DNA from: Ilyomonas sp964249755
Lineage (GTDB): Bacteria > Bacteroidota > Bacteroidia > Chitinophagales > Chitinophagaceae
Length of the DNA: 64,000 bases
Direction of reading: 5' to 3'
NCBI GenBank assembly: GCA_964249755.1
Contig: CAXUDB010000001.1
Coordinates: 1,798,001-1,862,000 of the forward strand
Positions 44,169 to 53,888 of this stretch are shown piece by piece. Position 1 is the first letter of the stretch; each line of letters starts with the position of its first letter. Made by a program: the position numbers and the translations under genes. The notes beneath the pieces are model-generated. The model did no database searches. It was not told where the DNA came from and saw nothing but the letters and a program-made list of their open reading frames with translations.

Positions 44169-45068
44169 TCAGGCTTTCTTTGCTATGTAAATAACAGAAC
44201 TGCTTCGTTCAGGCTTGCCGGATGCGTTGCGGTTAGAGCGAAGCCCGTTTATAAAAGCTTTGATATAACCGCTTTTACCCGCTTTATATTTTTCACTTAA
44301 AAGGCTCACATAAAAGGCATCAAATGGCATGGGCTTTAATTGTTCTACCTCAAAAGAATATGGGGATAGCAGTGCCTTCATGCTTTGCGGAGAGAAATGG
44401 TAGAGATGGCGTGGCACATCATAAGCCGCCCAATATTCTTTATAATGCTTAGCATCGTAACTGGTATAGTTGGGTACGGCGATAATCAACCTGCCATTTT
44501 TTTTCAAGATGCGTCCAAATGTTTGCAGGTAACGGTGAAGTTCGTGCACATGCTCCAATACATGCCACAAGGTAATGGCATCAAAGGTTTCGGTTGATAA
44601 ACTAAATAGATGATCGGATGATTGAAGAATTAACCCATAATTTTTCTTTGCATTCTCTCTTGCCGTCTCATCGGGTTCGAGTGCCGTTACCTGCCAGCCT
44701 GTGGTTTGCATTTCATTGGCAAAAGCGCCCGTTCCGGCACCAATATCCAGCAGGCTACCTTTCTCCAAGCCTGTTACCGATTCGACCAGTTTTCTTTTTT
44801 GTTTTAGTGTGATATTTCTTACTGCATGATACAGCTTGTTGATGATACCTTTTTTTGTATCGCTATGCGAAATATACTCACCCGATTGATAAAAAGCGCC
44901 GATGGCATCTGCCGCTGGCGCGTTCTGCGTAAAGCGCAACGAACACACATCGCATTGCCAGATAGAAAACCCTTTCCCGCTTACAGTGTAGTCTTTTGCT
45001 TGCAGCGCAAGGGCGATTGATTTACTTTTGCAGGCAGGGCATTCTTCATAGGTAATCGTATGCGGCAT
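44169..45068 (-). CDS. Class I SAM methyltransferase with N-terminal zinc ribbon
   Basis: 299 aa. Two CxxC pairs (ECPACKS, QCDVCSL) at about residues 8 and 37 form a small zinc ribbon, followed by a methyltransferase core: LLDIGAGTGAFANEM, TALEPDETARENAKK, FDAITLWHVLEHVHEL and GRLIIAVPNYTSYD. This arrangement is typical of methyltransferases linked to cell-surface polysaccharide or lipid modification, though none of those genes is next to it. The substrate is unknown. It is divergent from the DUF58 gene, 90 bp apart. Confidence 0.8.
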   Translation of the reverse strand: MPHTITYEECPACKSKSIALALQAKDYTVSGKGFSIWQCDVCSLRFTQNAPAADAIGAFYQSGEYISHSDTKKGIINKLYHAVRNITLKQKRKLVESVTGLEKGSLLDIGAGTGAFANEMQTTGWQVTALEPDETARENAKKNYGLILQSSDHLFSLSTETFDAITLWHVLEHVHELHRYLQTFGRILKKNGRLIIAVPNYTSYDAKHYKEYWAAYDVPRHLYHFSPQSMKALLSPYSFEVEQLKPMPFDAFYVSLLSEKYKAGKSGYIKAFINGLRSNRNASGKPERSSSVIYIAKKA

Positions 45069-45158
45069 GACGGCAAAGAAAGTAAAGTTTCAGTTAAAAA
45101 GAAGTTCCTTCGCGAAGCGCAAATCTTCATTTCTCAACTTTGAGTTATCTTTCCATCC

Positions 45159-46544
45159 ATGAATGTTCAGACGGGCATCAGTCGCAACTCGATTCCTATT
45201 CGCCGGTTCTCATTTTATGTTCCATTCACCTGGTACTTTGTTGTATTTGCTGCCTGCTGCGTGGCGGGCTACTTCTGGATTGACAGCTTTGAGAAGCTGC
45301 CGGATACGGCATATGCCGATATCTTCCCCCTGTTGCTTAACATTGCCTTCTGGTTCCTGATTGTATTTCTTTCTGTCTCTTTTTTATCGGTAGTTTTTGC
45401 CTTTGTTTACTTTCTCAATAAAAAAAGAAAAGGCCTCGTTCAGTTTCAGGTGGAAACAAAGGGAGACAGCAGTGAAAACGGAAAAGGAAGACAGGAGATT
45501 TATTTGAAACTAAATCCTGTTATCAAACCTCTGCTGGGCTTTATTAAAATTCGTTTGCAATATGATGAGCAACATGTGTCGAAAAAATTTTCTGTAGTGG
45601 AGCAAAGTGCCGGAAAGCTCATCCGCACGGCTGTTGAAGGCACTTATAACTGGCAGTTACCCGCCATCAAAGAATACCGCATCGAAAAGGCGGTTATTTA
45701 TTTTGAGGATTTCTTCCAGTTCTTTTCTTTCGCATTGCCGATAGCCGCCAGCAACCGTTTTTATACTTCGCCAAACGATACTATCCGGCAAGCTATTAAA
45801 ACTTTTCCGCGCAAAACAGAGGATACCAATACAAGGATTGAAGAAATCAAGCGGGTGGAGGGCGAACATATCAATTACAAAAATTTTGAAGGTAACGACG
45901 ATGTGCGCCGTATTGTGTGGAAGATTTATGCTAAGAATAAAGAACTCGTGGTTCGCATTCCCGAGGTGCTTGATCCTTACGCCTCGCATGTTTATCTCTA
46001 TGCTTCGTTCTATTCATCTTTTGGAAATGATTTAGGCGAAGTGATTGACTTACCATTTCTCAATTATTACAAAACTTTTGTCTGGAGCATTTACCGTCAA
46101 CTGGTGCAGCAGGGCTTTGAGGTGAGATATGTGCCGGATCAGATTATGGCTGGCATTCATTCTGCCGACCCACAGCAAAGCGTGAAGCAGAGCATCAGCA
46201 TCAGCCATTGGCAAACTGGCAAGGATTTAAAAAGTTACGTGAACAGTAAAGATGCTGCCATCGTGATAGTCTCTTCTTTAAGCGATGCAGAAGAGGTAAG
46301 ACAACTGGCGACGCAATGGGGCAACGAGGTAAGGTTTGTATTTGTAAAACTCACCGATAGTTTGGGCAGCCAGCACATCGGCGATTGGCTGCAATGGCTG
46401 TTTGTAAAGAACGAACAGGATGCGGTGAGTGAATATAAACAGAGATGGAATTTTACGGTGCTGCGCCCGAAGATTATTGAGAATGAAAGGAAGCTGAAAG
46501 CCGTGTTGCAGCACTTCGCTAAAAACGAAGCGGCAGAAGTTTAA
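45159..46544 (+). CDS. DUF58 membrane protein
   Basis: 461 aa with two N-terminal membrane helices (about 25-45 and 63-90) and a cytosolic DUF58 segment around residues 225-290 (TNTRIEEIKRVEGEHINYKNFEGNDDVRRIVWKIYAKN), the signature being the DxRxIxW core. DUF58 proteins are commonly found beside MoxR ATPases and transglutaminase-like membrane proteins, exactly as here. The complex is thought to act as a chaperone or maturation system for envelope proteins; its role in this organism is inferred only from that association. Confidence 0.85.
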   Translation: MNVQTGISRNSIPIRRFSFYVPFTWYFVVFAACCVAGYFWIDSFEKLPDTAYADIFPLLLNIAFWFLIVFLSVSFLSVVFAFVYFLNKKRKGLVQFQVETKGDSSENGKGRQEIYLKLNPVIKPLLGFIKIRLQYDEQHVSKKFSVVEQSAGKLIRTAVEGTYNWQLPAIKEYRIEKAVIYFEDFFQFFSFALPIAASNRFYTSPNDTIRQAIKTFPRKTEDTNTRIEEIKRVEGEHINYKNFEGNDDVRRIVWKIYAKNKELVVRIPEVLDPYASHVYLYASFYSSFGNDLGEVIDLPFLNYYKTFVWSIYRQLVQQGFEVRYVPDQIMAGIHSADPQQSVKQSISISHWQTGKDLKSYVNSKDAAIVIVSSLSDAEEVRQLATQWGNEVRFVFVKLTDSLGSQHIGDWLQWLFVKNEQDAVSEYKQRWNFTVLRPKIIENERKLKAVLQHFAKNEAAEV

Positions 46545-46580
46545 TAGTGAATATTCAATAGTACTTATTATATACGAAAG

Positions 46581-49205
46581 GTGAAGATAGGAAGGATACA
46601 TAGTTATAAGAAAGTTATTGCGCAGTTGCTGTTGCTGGTATTGCCCACAGCAGTGCTGTCGCTTTATGTGTTGTGGGATGTAAACCGGTTTTATGCAGTA
46701 CTGCAAAACGACTGGATTTTGCAAGGACTTTATTTTACGGCAGGCTTGGCTTTGTCTACCATTTTTTATGCCTACCGCTTCCGGTTTGTATCCACATTAG
46801 CTGTGCTCGGGCTGTTTTATGCCATTGCCTATAGCGTTTTAGAAAATGTGGTGGTGGGTGAATTTGACACATTTCTGGTTTCCATTAAGTTCCTCATTTT
46901 CTCCATCCTGTTCTCCATGGGCTGGCTGGCGGGATACGGCTTCAGCCGGGCGCGCTGGTTTACGATTATGTGGAGCGCGTTCCTGCTCATTGTGCAATTG
47001 GTGGTAGTTAGCCGAACGGCAGACATCAGAGCCAATGCACTCATTGCTGCTTTTGCGCCGGTGTTGGGTTATGCAGTGTATGTGATTTATACCGCAGAGC
47101 TTATCCGTAATATGAATGAGGATGAATCCGGTTTTGGTTCCTTCATTGCTAAACGCATGTTCGGTTTTGCCATCATCTTACTGCTGATATTAGCTGGTGT
47201 GTTTACCCTTTTTCAAAAGGATTTTAAAGCCATTGAAAAGGAGTGGGGCGGCATGCAGCCCGACTACAACAAGAAGGGCAACAAGGAAAGCATGACGAAG
47301 GAGAACAAAGATGGTTCCATCAGCAATAAAGACCAAACAAAGCTAACCGGCGGCTTAAGCAAAGGCAAGCGATTGGTGTTTGTAGCGAAGCTGGATAATT
47401 TTTTCCCGGGTACCAACACGCCGAATCCTCTGTACTACACGGCTTATTATTATACTAAGTTTGACACGCTTACGCAAACGTTTGAAATGGACACGCTCAA
47501 TATGCCGTCCAACGATTTGTTTAAGCCCGACCCGTCGCGCATCCCGCTTTATTTTACAAAAACAGATTCAGGTGTAATCAAGAATACAAAAGCGACGCTC
47601 AACCGCAAAGTCATCACGACCGATATTTATAAAGTGGCACTGTCTGCCAATGAATATCTTGCACCCAGCACCGCTTTTTCCTGCCAGCCTATCGGTGTGC
47701 CGCCCGAGTTTAAAGAGCAATATCGGAGCGCTTATCGCGCAAAAATGTGGGTGAGCGATCTGAACAGCGCTTACTTCATTTATAACCCGGCAGGGGATCC
47801 GTCACTAAGTGCTTTTCAGGAATTGCGGTTTAATAAGCTGAGAGAAGTGAGTGATTTCCGCGGCCTAGAGTCGCGCTTTATGAGCTATTATACTTTTATG
47901 CCGCGTGATACAGATTATAGTCGCATCACTACGTTAGCCCGTCAAATTACGGCAAATGCCAAAACGCCGATTGATAAAATGCTCGCCATACGTTCTTATT
48001 TCTTAAGCAAGGACGAGTTTGGTCAACCCTTATTTAAATACTCGGATAATCCAGGTATTCCTGGTATTCCGTCAGCCAACAAGCTTAACTATTTCCTGTT
48101 CGAAAACCGCAAAGGCTATTGCGCCTATTATGCCGGTGCTACCTTGTTCATGCTGCGCTCGCTGGGTATTCCATCGCGTATTGCAGCCGGCTTTTTAACC
48201 ATAGACAGAAGCAGCAAAAACCCCGGCTGGTATTGGTTTTACGAAGACCAGGCACACGCCTGGGTGCAGGTGTATTTTCCGGGTTATGGCTGGATGGACT
48301 TTGATACTACCATACCTGACGTAAATACGCAGCAGGCATCGCAGCCCGACCAGACGCCACCTTTAGATATGCAACAAGTATATCTTGTGGCCGATGGAAC
48401 AGTGGTGAGCACAGACACCATCGCCAAGCGAATCAGAATGAAAGTAAAAGATTTACTCTATCACGATAAAACATATAGCGTGGCCACCGCCGATTTGGTG
48501 GATGTAACGGTAGATGCTTCGCGGGCCACTGTTTCGGCAGATACTGCACAGGTGCCGCTGAGCGCGGTGAAACCGGGTATGCACATTACGGCTGCTTCTT
48601 ATGCTGAAGTGCTGAAGGACATTGAAGCGAAAGACAACGACAACTTGCAGAGCCTTATTAAAAAAGTTCCGAATCCAGTGCCGGTAGATGAGATAAAAAT
48701 CATTGAAACAGATGTAGTAAAGAAGAAGGAAAAGAAAAAAGATACTGGCAATGGAGAGCCGGTAGCTTGGCTGCGTGTGTTGTGGTTCACACTTTCGGGC
48801 ATAGGCATCTTTTTGCTGGCAGTGTTTGCAGCGCCATTCTTTATTTGGGTATATCTGAATGGCAAAGCGAAAAGAAACAGCCATCTTCGCACCGCTTCTT
48901 TTGATAAATTTAATGCGGCGATGTTCTATTTGAACCAGCTTGGCTATGAACGTGCAACGCTAGGACCCCAACAGTTTTCGCAGCAGATAGACCAGCAGTT
49001 TGGTACAAACTTTTCGGTGTTCAACAATGTTTATCAGAAGGTAAAATACAGCAGCATGGCATTATCGGAAGGCGAGCAGCAAACGGTTGCCCGCTTTTAC
49101 CCGGCCTTTATTCAAAAGGTTAAGCAACAAGTGCCTTTTAAGACAAGGTTTAGCAAGTTTTTAAACATCTATAATACGGTTCGGTATTTTTCAAAGCCGA
49201 AGTAA
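46581..49205 (+). CDS. Membrane-bound transglutaminase-like protein
   Basis: 874 aa. About seven helices lie in the first 205 residues. A large extracytoplasmic region follows with the transglutaminase/cysteine-protease core near residues 505-580: Cys in NRKGYCAYYAGATLFML, His in DQAHAWVQVYF and Asp in GWMDFDTT. A final helix (about 730-755) and a cytosolic tail close the protein. The start codon is GTG at 46581, 36 bp after the DUF58 gene. It is 3 bp from moxR, so one operon is clear. The catalytic triad is complete, so activity is plausible; the substrate is unknown. Confidence 0.86.
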   Translation: MKIGRIHSYKKVIAQLLLLVLPTAVLSLYVLWDVNRFYAVLQNDWILQGLYFTAGLALSTIFYAYRFRFVSTLAVLGLFYAIAYSVLENVVVGEFDTFLVSIKFLIFSILFSMGWLAGYGFSRARWFTIMWSAFLLIVQLVVVSRTADIRANALIAAFAPVLGYAVYVIYTAELIRNMNEDESGFGSFIAKRMFGFAIILLLILAGVFTLFQKDFKAIEKEWGGMQPDYNKKGNKESMTKENKDGSISNKDQTKLTGGLSKGKRLVFVAKLDNFFPGTNTPNPLYYTAYYYTKFDTLTQTFEMDTLNMPSNDLFKPDPSRIPLYFTKTDSGVIKNTKATLNRKVITTDIYKVALSANEYLAPSTAFSCQPIGVPPEFKEQYRSAYRAKMWVSDLNSAYFIYNPAGDPSLSAFQELRFNKLREVSDFRGLESRFMSYYTFMPRDTDYSRITTLARQITANAKTPIDKMLAIRSYFLSKDEFGQPLFKYSDNPGIPGIPSANKLNYFLFENRKGYCAYYAGATLFMLRSLGIPSRIAAGFLTIDRSSKNPGWYWFYEDQAHAWVQVYFPGYGWMDFDTTIPDVNTQQASQPDQTPPLDMQQVYLVADGTVVSTDTIAKRIRMKVKDLLYHDKTYSVATADLVDVTVDASRATVSADTAQVPLSAVKPGMHITAASYAEVLKDIEAKDNDNLQSLIKKVPNPVPVDEIKIIETDVVKKKEKKKDTGNGEPVAWLRVLWFTLSGIGIFLLAVFAAPFFIWVYLNGKAKRNSHLRTASFDKFNAAMFYLNQLGYERATLGPQQFSQQIDQQFGTNFSVFNNVYQKVKYSSMALSEGEQQTVARFYPAFIQKVKQQVPFKTRFSKFLNIYNTVRYFSKPK

Positions 49206-49208
49206 AAC

Positions 49209-50198
49209 ATGGAGACAATAGCAGCACAAACTACCACAGACGAAGCAATAGCGAACATTGGAAAATTAGTAGATAACATTGAGACCGTTATCCGCGGCAA
49301 GCGTACGCAGATACAACTTATTGTTACGGCATTGCTTGCCAAGGGGCACATCCTGATAGAAGACAATCCCGGCACCGGTAAAACCGTAATGGCGAAAACG
49401 CTGGCGCAAAGCATTGCTGGCTTACAGAATGAAGGCGGCGCCGATTTCAAGCGCATTCAGTTTACGCCTGATCTGCTTCCGATGGACTTAATCGGCTCTC
49501 ATATTTTCGACGATGTGAAAAAAGAGTTCATCTTTAAGAAAGGTCCGCTGTTCTGCAACGTGCTGCTGGCAGATGAAATCAACCGTGCCTCGCCGAAAGT
49601 ACAAAGCGCGCTGCTGGAGTGTATGGCGGAAAACCAAATCACCATTGGTGATATAACCTATCCTTTGCGCGATCTGTTTTTCACTATTGCTACGCAGAAC
49701 CCGGTAGAAATGGAAGGCACATACCCTTTGCCGGCTGCGCAATTGGATCGTTTTTTCATCAAGATTTATTTTGGCTACGTAGATGAAAACACCGAACTTG
49801 ATATCTACAAAAATTATCTCGGCATACAAAACAACCTGGAGCATATCCAACAGGTGCTGAGCCTGCAGGATATTTTGTTATTACAAAATGAAGCACAGGA
49901 TGTATTTATTCATGATGAGATAATAGCTGCCGTGCGCAATATTGTTTGGAGCACGCGCCGCCATCCCGATATTACACTTGGCGCTTCTACACGCAGCGGC
50001 ATTACATTCTTAAAATGTCTGAAGGCTTTTGCATTGGTAAACGGGCGCACTTTTGTAACCGAAGATGATTTACAAACCATTACGCCTGCTGTATTAGATC
50101 ATCGCCTGATTTACCGAAATAAAGAAGCAAAACAAAAAACTCTGCCGTCCATTTTAAGTAAGGAAATAGACAGACTTGGCAAGCTGAATATCCGTTGA
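49209..50198 (+). CDS. MoxR-family AAA+ ATPase
   Basis: 329 aa. Walker A is EDNPGTGKTVMAKTL (about residue 55; Asn replaces the more usual Val/Ala-Pro context), Walker B LLADEINRASPKVQSALLE, sensor 1 FFTIATQNPVEMEGTYPLP and arginine finger AQLDRFF. The protein is full length. MoxR ATPases act as chaperones assembling or activating metal-cofactor and von Willebrand factor A partners. No VWA protein is in this operon; the DUF58 and transglutaminase genes upstream are the presumed partners. Confidence 0.93.
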   Translation: METIAAQTTTDEAIANIGKLVDNIETVIRGKRTQIQLIVTALLAKGHILIEDNPGTGKTVMAKTLAQSIAGLQNEGGADFKRIQFTPDLLPMDLIGSHIFDDVKKEFIFKKGPLFCNVLLADEINRASPKVQSALLECMAENQITIGDITYPLRDLFFTIATQNPVEMEGTYPLPAAQLDRFFIKIYFGYVDENTELDIYKNYLGIQNNLEHIQQVLSLQDILLLQNEAQDVFIHDEIIAAVRNIVWSTRRHPDITLGASTRSGITFLKCLKAFALVNGRTFVTEDDLQTITPAVLDHRLIYRNKEAKQKTLPSILSKEIDRLGKLNIR

Positions 50199-50492
50199 AA
50201 ACGAATGCAGATTTGAAGCTTTAGTTGAGATAAAATAAAAAATAGAAACTTGTTTTGACCTCTACGATCAAAACTTGACAAACAGAACGGCAAGATTTTT
50301 ATGATTCAATCTGCAGGTTTTATTAATTTGGTTAGTTCGGAAGAAAAGCATCAGTAAGATTGTACGTCGAACAGAAGTAGAACAAATGGTTATTATAGTG
50401 ACTTGCCAATTCATAAACATCAAAACCATCATCAGCCATCCGAATTTTGCAAAAGAAAATGTTGGCTTCTGATAAATAAAGAACCAGAAACT
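50199..50492. other. Gene-free region after moxR
   Basis: About 290 bp. One small inverted repeat is visible: GTTTTGA (50252-50258) with TCAAAAC (50268-50274), lacking a T run. Nothing else stands out. Confidence 0.4.
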
Positions 50493-50687
50493 ATGAAAAA
50501 ATTATTAGTCGATGTGTTGAGCGAGTCGGCATTGGATGAGCTGCGCGTGATGGAGCGGGAAGAGAAAATTAAAATTTTGAACGAGGAAGAAGTGCAGCGC
50601 ATGAACGAGAAGCGTAACCAGATATGGAAAGAATTAGAAGATTACACTTACGAAAACATCCTGAAAAAAGTAAAGGACAACGTATAA
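50493..50687 (+). CDS. Small charged helical protein, 64 aa
   Basis: KKLLVDVLSESALDELRVM followed by a strongly charged, probably coiled-coil body (EREEKIKILNEEEVQRMNEK, NQIWKELEDYTYENIL). No signal peptide. Its TAA overlaps the ATG of the next gene by one base (TAATG), so translation of the two is coupled. The pairing of a small cytosolic protein with a secreted TPR protein is odd. I do not recognise it. Confidence 0.65.
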   Translation: MKKLLVDVLSESALDELRVMEREEKIKILNEEEVQRMNEKRNQIWKELEDYTYENILKKVKDNV

Positions 50688-52669
50688 TGAAGTACGGTTG
50701 CCTTTTGTTGTTTATAGGCCTTTCCTTTTTTGGTTCGGCGCAAGACAATTCGTCCGCCCGTTACGAGATCAATGCAAAGCGTATTGGTGTTAATCCTACC
50801 GATAAAGATGCTTTGCCCAGAAGCCGCGAGTTTCTTCGCCTTGACAGTACATATTATGTAGGATGGATGTATGAAGGCGCTTACAAATATTCGCGCAGCG
50901 CCGACTATTTAGGTTATAAAAATGCCATTCTTCCGCTTCACAAAGCTTTGGTGCTACTTAACAAAGACTATGGTGCTACCCTGCGCAACATGTATTCGTC
51001 TATCGCTTTTTTTTCGGAAAATCTTGTGCGTTATCAGGATTATATACTAATTGCAAACCAGTTAAAAGATTGCTACGATAATATCGAATTGCCCGATTCG
51101 GTAATGTCGTTGCTGAACCAGGTGGAGCAATATCATTTTCAGCGCGACTTTTTCGGGATTGATTTTCAGCGTGCGTGGGAATATCACCGCAACCGTTTTT
51201 TTACTTCTGACAAATATCCGTTTCTAAAAAACTCTGTGGCCGAAAATGAAAAGGCCGCGTTCGAAAGCTGCTATCACGGCTTTGCTTTTATCGAAGGCAA
51301 TAAAGCTTTAAACTATAATTTCTTCGGACCTTCGCAAGCGCTTACCGACCGGCTTTACATCTATCATTATTTAGCTTTACTGCATTGCTATAATAAGAAC
51401 TACGACAGCAGTGAGTATTATTACCAGCAGCTTGCCCAATATGGCCCCGTATCGTGGAACAACTATGGTGGCATGCAAAGCGAGATTGGAAAGTTTGCCA
51501 TTGCTAAAGAATACTTCAGTAAAGATGAGTTTGCTTCAGGCACAAACCTGGATGAGCCTTTTTATTACATTCCAGAGCTGAATGTATATGCCGGCAAACC
51601 AAAAGAAGCGATAGATATGTGCCGCGACCGGATTACGCAAAGCGGTTCTACGCCTGGGTTTGGCTGGTATAATATTGCGCTGGCAAGAGGTTATTTATAC
51701 GATGGACAGTTAGATAGTGCAGCCGCGGCTTTAGACAAAGCTGCCAGCTTTAAAGAATTGCACATCGGCACTACGCTTACGCAATCGCAGTACGATTTCA
51801 CCATCAACCTGCTTAAGGTGCAATGGATAGATAAAAGCATTGCCGAAGTAAAATTCCTGAACAAAGGATGGTGGTATTCCTTAACAGGGTTGTATAAAAT
51901 TGCTTCGCTGAAGCTGCAAAAAATCATGCAGGAATATGTGGTGGTGAATCAACTGGCTTACGACCCCGACCGCACCCGGCTGGTGTACGATTTGTTCTGT
52001 GCTGAATCTACCACCACCTGGGATGAAGCGTGGTACCTGCTGAAAGATTTCAGTCCTAAGTATTTTAAAGAAAAATACACAACTTATCAGCGCACAGATA
52101 ACCGTGAGAATATCCAGCGTTATTTTAAACTATTTGAAGCAAAGTTTGAATGGGAAGACGGCGATGAACGTGATGCCCGTACAAGTTTTGATTGGATACT
52201 GAAAACGACATTGCTGGATACTGCAAATGAGAAACTGTTTTTAGGTCGCTTATACGAAGGCTTAGGCAAGGCTTACAAAGGCGAAAACGACGATAGCTAC
52301 AATGCCTATTGCAACTCGGTATTAAGCGTTTACCCACAGTTGCTGCCTTATTCGGGATTGTCTCTTTCTATGCAGCTTTCTGTTTCGGGGGAAGATGACA
52401 ACGTGACCAGCCAGGTGATAAAAGATATAAGACGTTGTAATGTTCACTTCACCGGCAACACAGCATCTGCGCCTGCTGCTTCTGTTTCGTTTGTTAAGAA
52501 AGGTGAGAAATACGAGGCGTTGATTAATGTAAAAGATGAAAACGGAAAACCACTGGTGACCAACGAACGGCTCATCTTTAAAAATGCAGATGGCGTGGGC
52601 GCAGAGCTTGCCCTGCGGTTTTTTGGTAAGGGCGGCGGCATAGTGTATGAGCCGCGCACCGATTCATGA
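50687..52669 (+). CDS. Secreted TPR-like protein of unknown function
   Basis: 660 aa with a signal peptide (KYGCLLLFIGLSFFGSAQ). Helical-repeat patterns run through residues 60-580 (for example PLHKALVLLNKDYGATLRNMY, GYLYDGQLDSAAAALDKAASF, GRLYEGLGKAYKGENDDSYNAY). The last about 90 residues form a beta-rich end. It lacks an outer-membrane or OmpA domain. Many Tyr, Phe and Asn residues are typical of exported Bacteroidota proteins. Coupled to the 64-aa gene. Function unknown. Confidence 0.78.
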   Translation: MKYGCLLLFIGLSFFGSAQDNSSARYEINAKRIGVNPTDKDALPRSREFLRLDSTYYVGWMYEGAYKYSRSADYLGYKNAILPLHKALVLLNKDYGATLRNMYSSIAFFSENLVRYQDYILIANQLKDCYDNIELPDSVMSLLNQVEQYHFQRDFFGIDFQRAWEYHRNRFFTSDKYPFLKNSVAENEKAAFESCYHGFAFIEGNKALNYNFFGPSQALTDRLYIYHYLALLHCYNKNYDSSEYYYQQLAQYGPVSWNNYGGMQSEIGKFAIAKEYFSKDEFASGTNLDEPFYYIPELNVYAGKPKEAIDMCRDRITQSGSTPGFGWYNIALARGYLYDGQLDSAAAALDKAASFKELHIGTTLTQSQYDFTINLLKVQWIDKSIAEVKFLNKGWWYSLTGLYKIASLKLQKIMQEYVVVNQLAYDPDRTRLVYDLFCAESTTTWDEAWYLLKDFSPKYFKEKYTTYQRTDNRENIQRYFKLFEAKFEWEDGDERDARTSFDWILKTTLLDTANEKLFLGRLYEGLGKAYKGENDDSYNAYCNSVLSVYPQLLPYSGLSLSMQLSVSGEDDNVTSQVIKDIRRCNVHFTGNTASAPAASVSFVKKGEKYEALINVKDENGKPLVTNERLIFKNADGVGAELALRFFGKGGGIVYEPRTDS

Positions 52670-52698
52670 TGTTTTTACAATTATAACAACCCACCGCT

Positions 52699-53775
52699 TC
52701 AATCTGTACTTGTCAGTCCTTTAATCTCCACGTTTTGGCGGTTTGCGCCGATGCAGGGTTGTTCCAGTTCAAATTTCCGTAGTTTTTTATTGTTGATGAT
52801 TTTGTAAAAGCTGTCTAAATAAGCCAGCGTTTGTTTAATGTATTTCGGCTGTAGCAGAATGCAGTCGGTATAGGCTTTGTAAATTGCTGTTCTTTTATCA
52901 TTGAACAGTGTGATGGTTTCATCAAAATCAGCAAGCGGCAGGCAAACGCCGCGATATATTCTTTCCTGAACAGATGTTAAACCTAATTCTTCTGCAGGTT
53001 TTGCATATGGCGCTTGTACAATGCCTGCATGGTCAAAATCGTAAGCCACAGGCGAAGGTATCTCGGTTGAGTCGGCGGCTAACAGACGGATGTTGTGCAG
53101 GTAAGGAACCGACCAGTCAGTATTGCCGATCATGTATTGGAATAAAGTCATCAACAGATACATATCGCGATTTGTGGCTTGCGGTGTTATCATTTTTCTT
53201 TTTACTAAGATGGTGGCATTACGTTCCGCCATCTTCTCTTCATCTTCTATCAGGATGCCGTAGTGTGATTCTCCCTTCAGGTGCGAAGCGGAATCCACAT
53301 AATCCATTTTTACCAGTCTTGCCTGAAAGCTAAGTGGCGTTAGCAGATTGTATATTTTATATACCATCCACTCCTGAATCACATACGCATCTCCCTGGCA
53401 ATGGGTAACCAGTTTCAGGTCTTTCTGACCTTTGAATAAACCTTTCGCATCCGACCATTTTGTGAAATGCAACAACAAAGGAGGAAAATCGCAAACATTC
53501 CGGTCTTTTCTAAAATTGCCGCGCGATTTAATTTTTAAGAGTAGGTAAACGTCTTTACCGGCTGAACTGCTGTAGTATAATTTCGCGGCATGATATACGG
53601 GTTTAGTATCCCTGTCTTTCAATACACTTTTAAAATCGGCATACAGCTTACAATGCAGCACGGTAGTGTCGGCAAACAGGTTTTCTTTCGGTAGGCTATC
53701 TACTGACTGTGCGCAAATGCGTAGTGACAGCAGGCTGATAGCCAGGCAAAGGGTAAGTTGTTTATGATGTTTCAA
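52699..53775 (-). CDS. Secreted protein with CotH-kinase-like motifs
   Basis: 358 aa with a signal peptide (LTLCLAISLLSLRICAQ). IKSRGNFRKD, FKGQKDLKLVTHC, EWMVYKIYNLLT, QYMIGNTDWSVPYLHN and PVAYDFDHAGIVQAPYA resemble, in order, conserved blocks of CotH/HipA-like atypical kinases: the N-x-D-W-x-x-x-x-x-x-N catalytic-type loop and a D-F-D metal-binding-type motif. If so, it would be an exported protein kinase-like enzyme. This is a motif reading, not a family match. The start is TTG at 53775; no ATG precedes the signal peptide in frame. Convergent with the TPR gene. Confidence 0.65.
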   Translation of the reverse strand: MKHHKQLTLCLAISLLSLRICAQSVDSLPKENLFADTTVLHCKLYADFKSVLKDRDTKPVYHAAKLYYSSSAGKDVYLLLKIKSRGNFRKDRNVCDFPPLLLHFTKWSDAKGLFKGQKDLKLVTHCQGDAYVIQEWMVYKIYNLLTPLSFQARLVKMDYVDSASHLKGESHYGILIEDEEKMAERNATILVKRKMITPQATNRDMYLLMTLFQYMIGNTDWSVPYLHNIRLLAADSTEIPSPVAYDFDHAGIVQAPYAKPAEELGLTSVQERIYRGVCLPLADFDETITLFNDKRTAIYKAYTDCILLQPKYIKQTLAYLDSFYKIINNKKLRKFELEQPCIGANRQNVEIKGLTSTD

Positions 53776-53888
53776 ATGAGGCGATTTGAAACAGAAAATT
53801 ATAGAATCGCTCTGTAAGTCGCTTATTATTTTATAAACGAATGCTTTGTCTGCCGCTTATTATGCGATGCTCTGTTCTTTGGTAATGC

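Noticed and set aside
50252..50274. Inverted repeat after moxR as terminator
   Set aside because: Only 7 bp, AT-rich, no T run.
50624..50686. Upstream extension of the TPR gene into the small gene
   Set aside because: Overlaps the 64-aa gene in another frame; the signal peptide begins at 50687.
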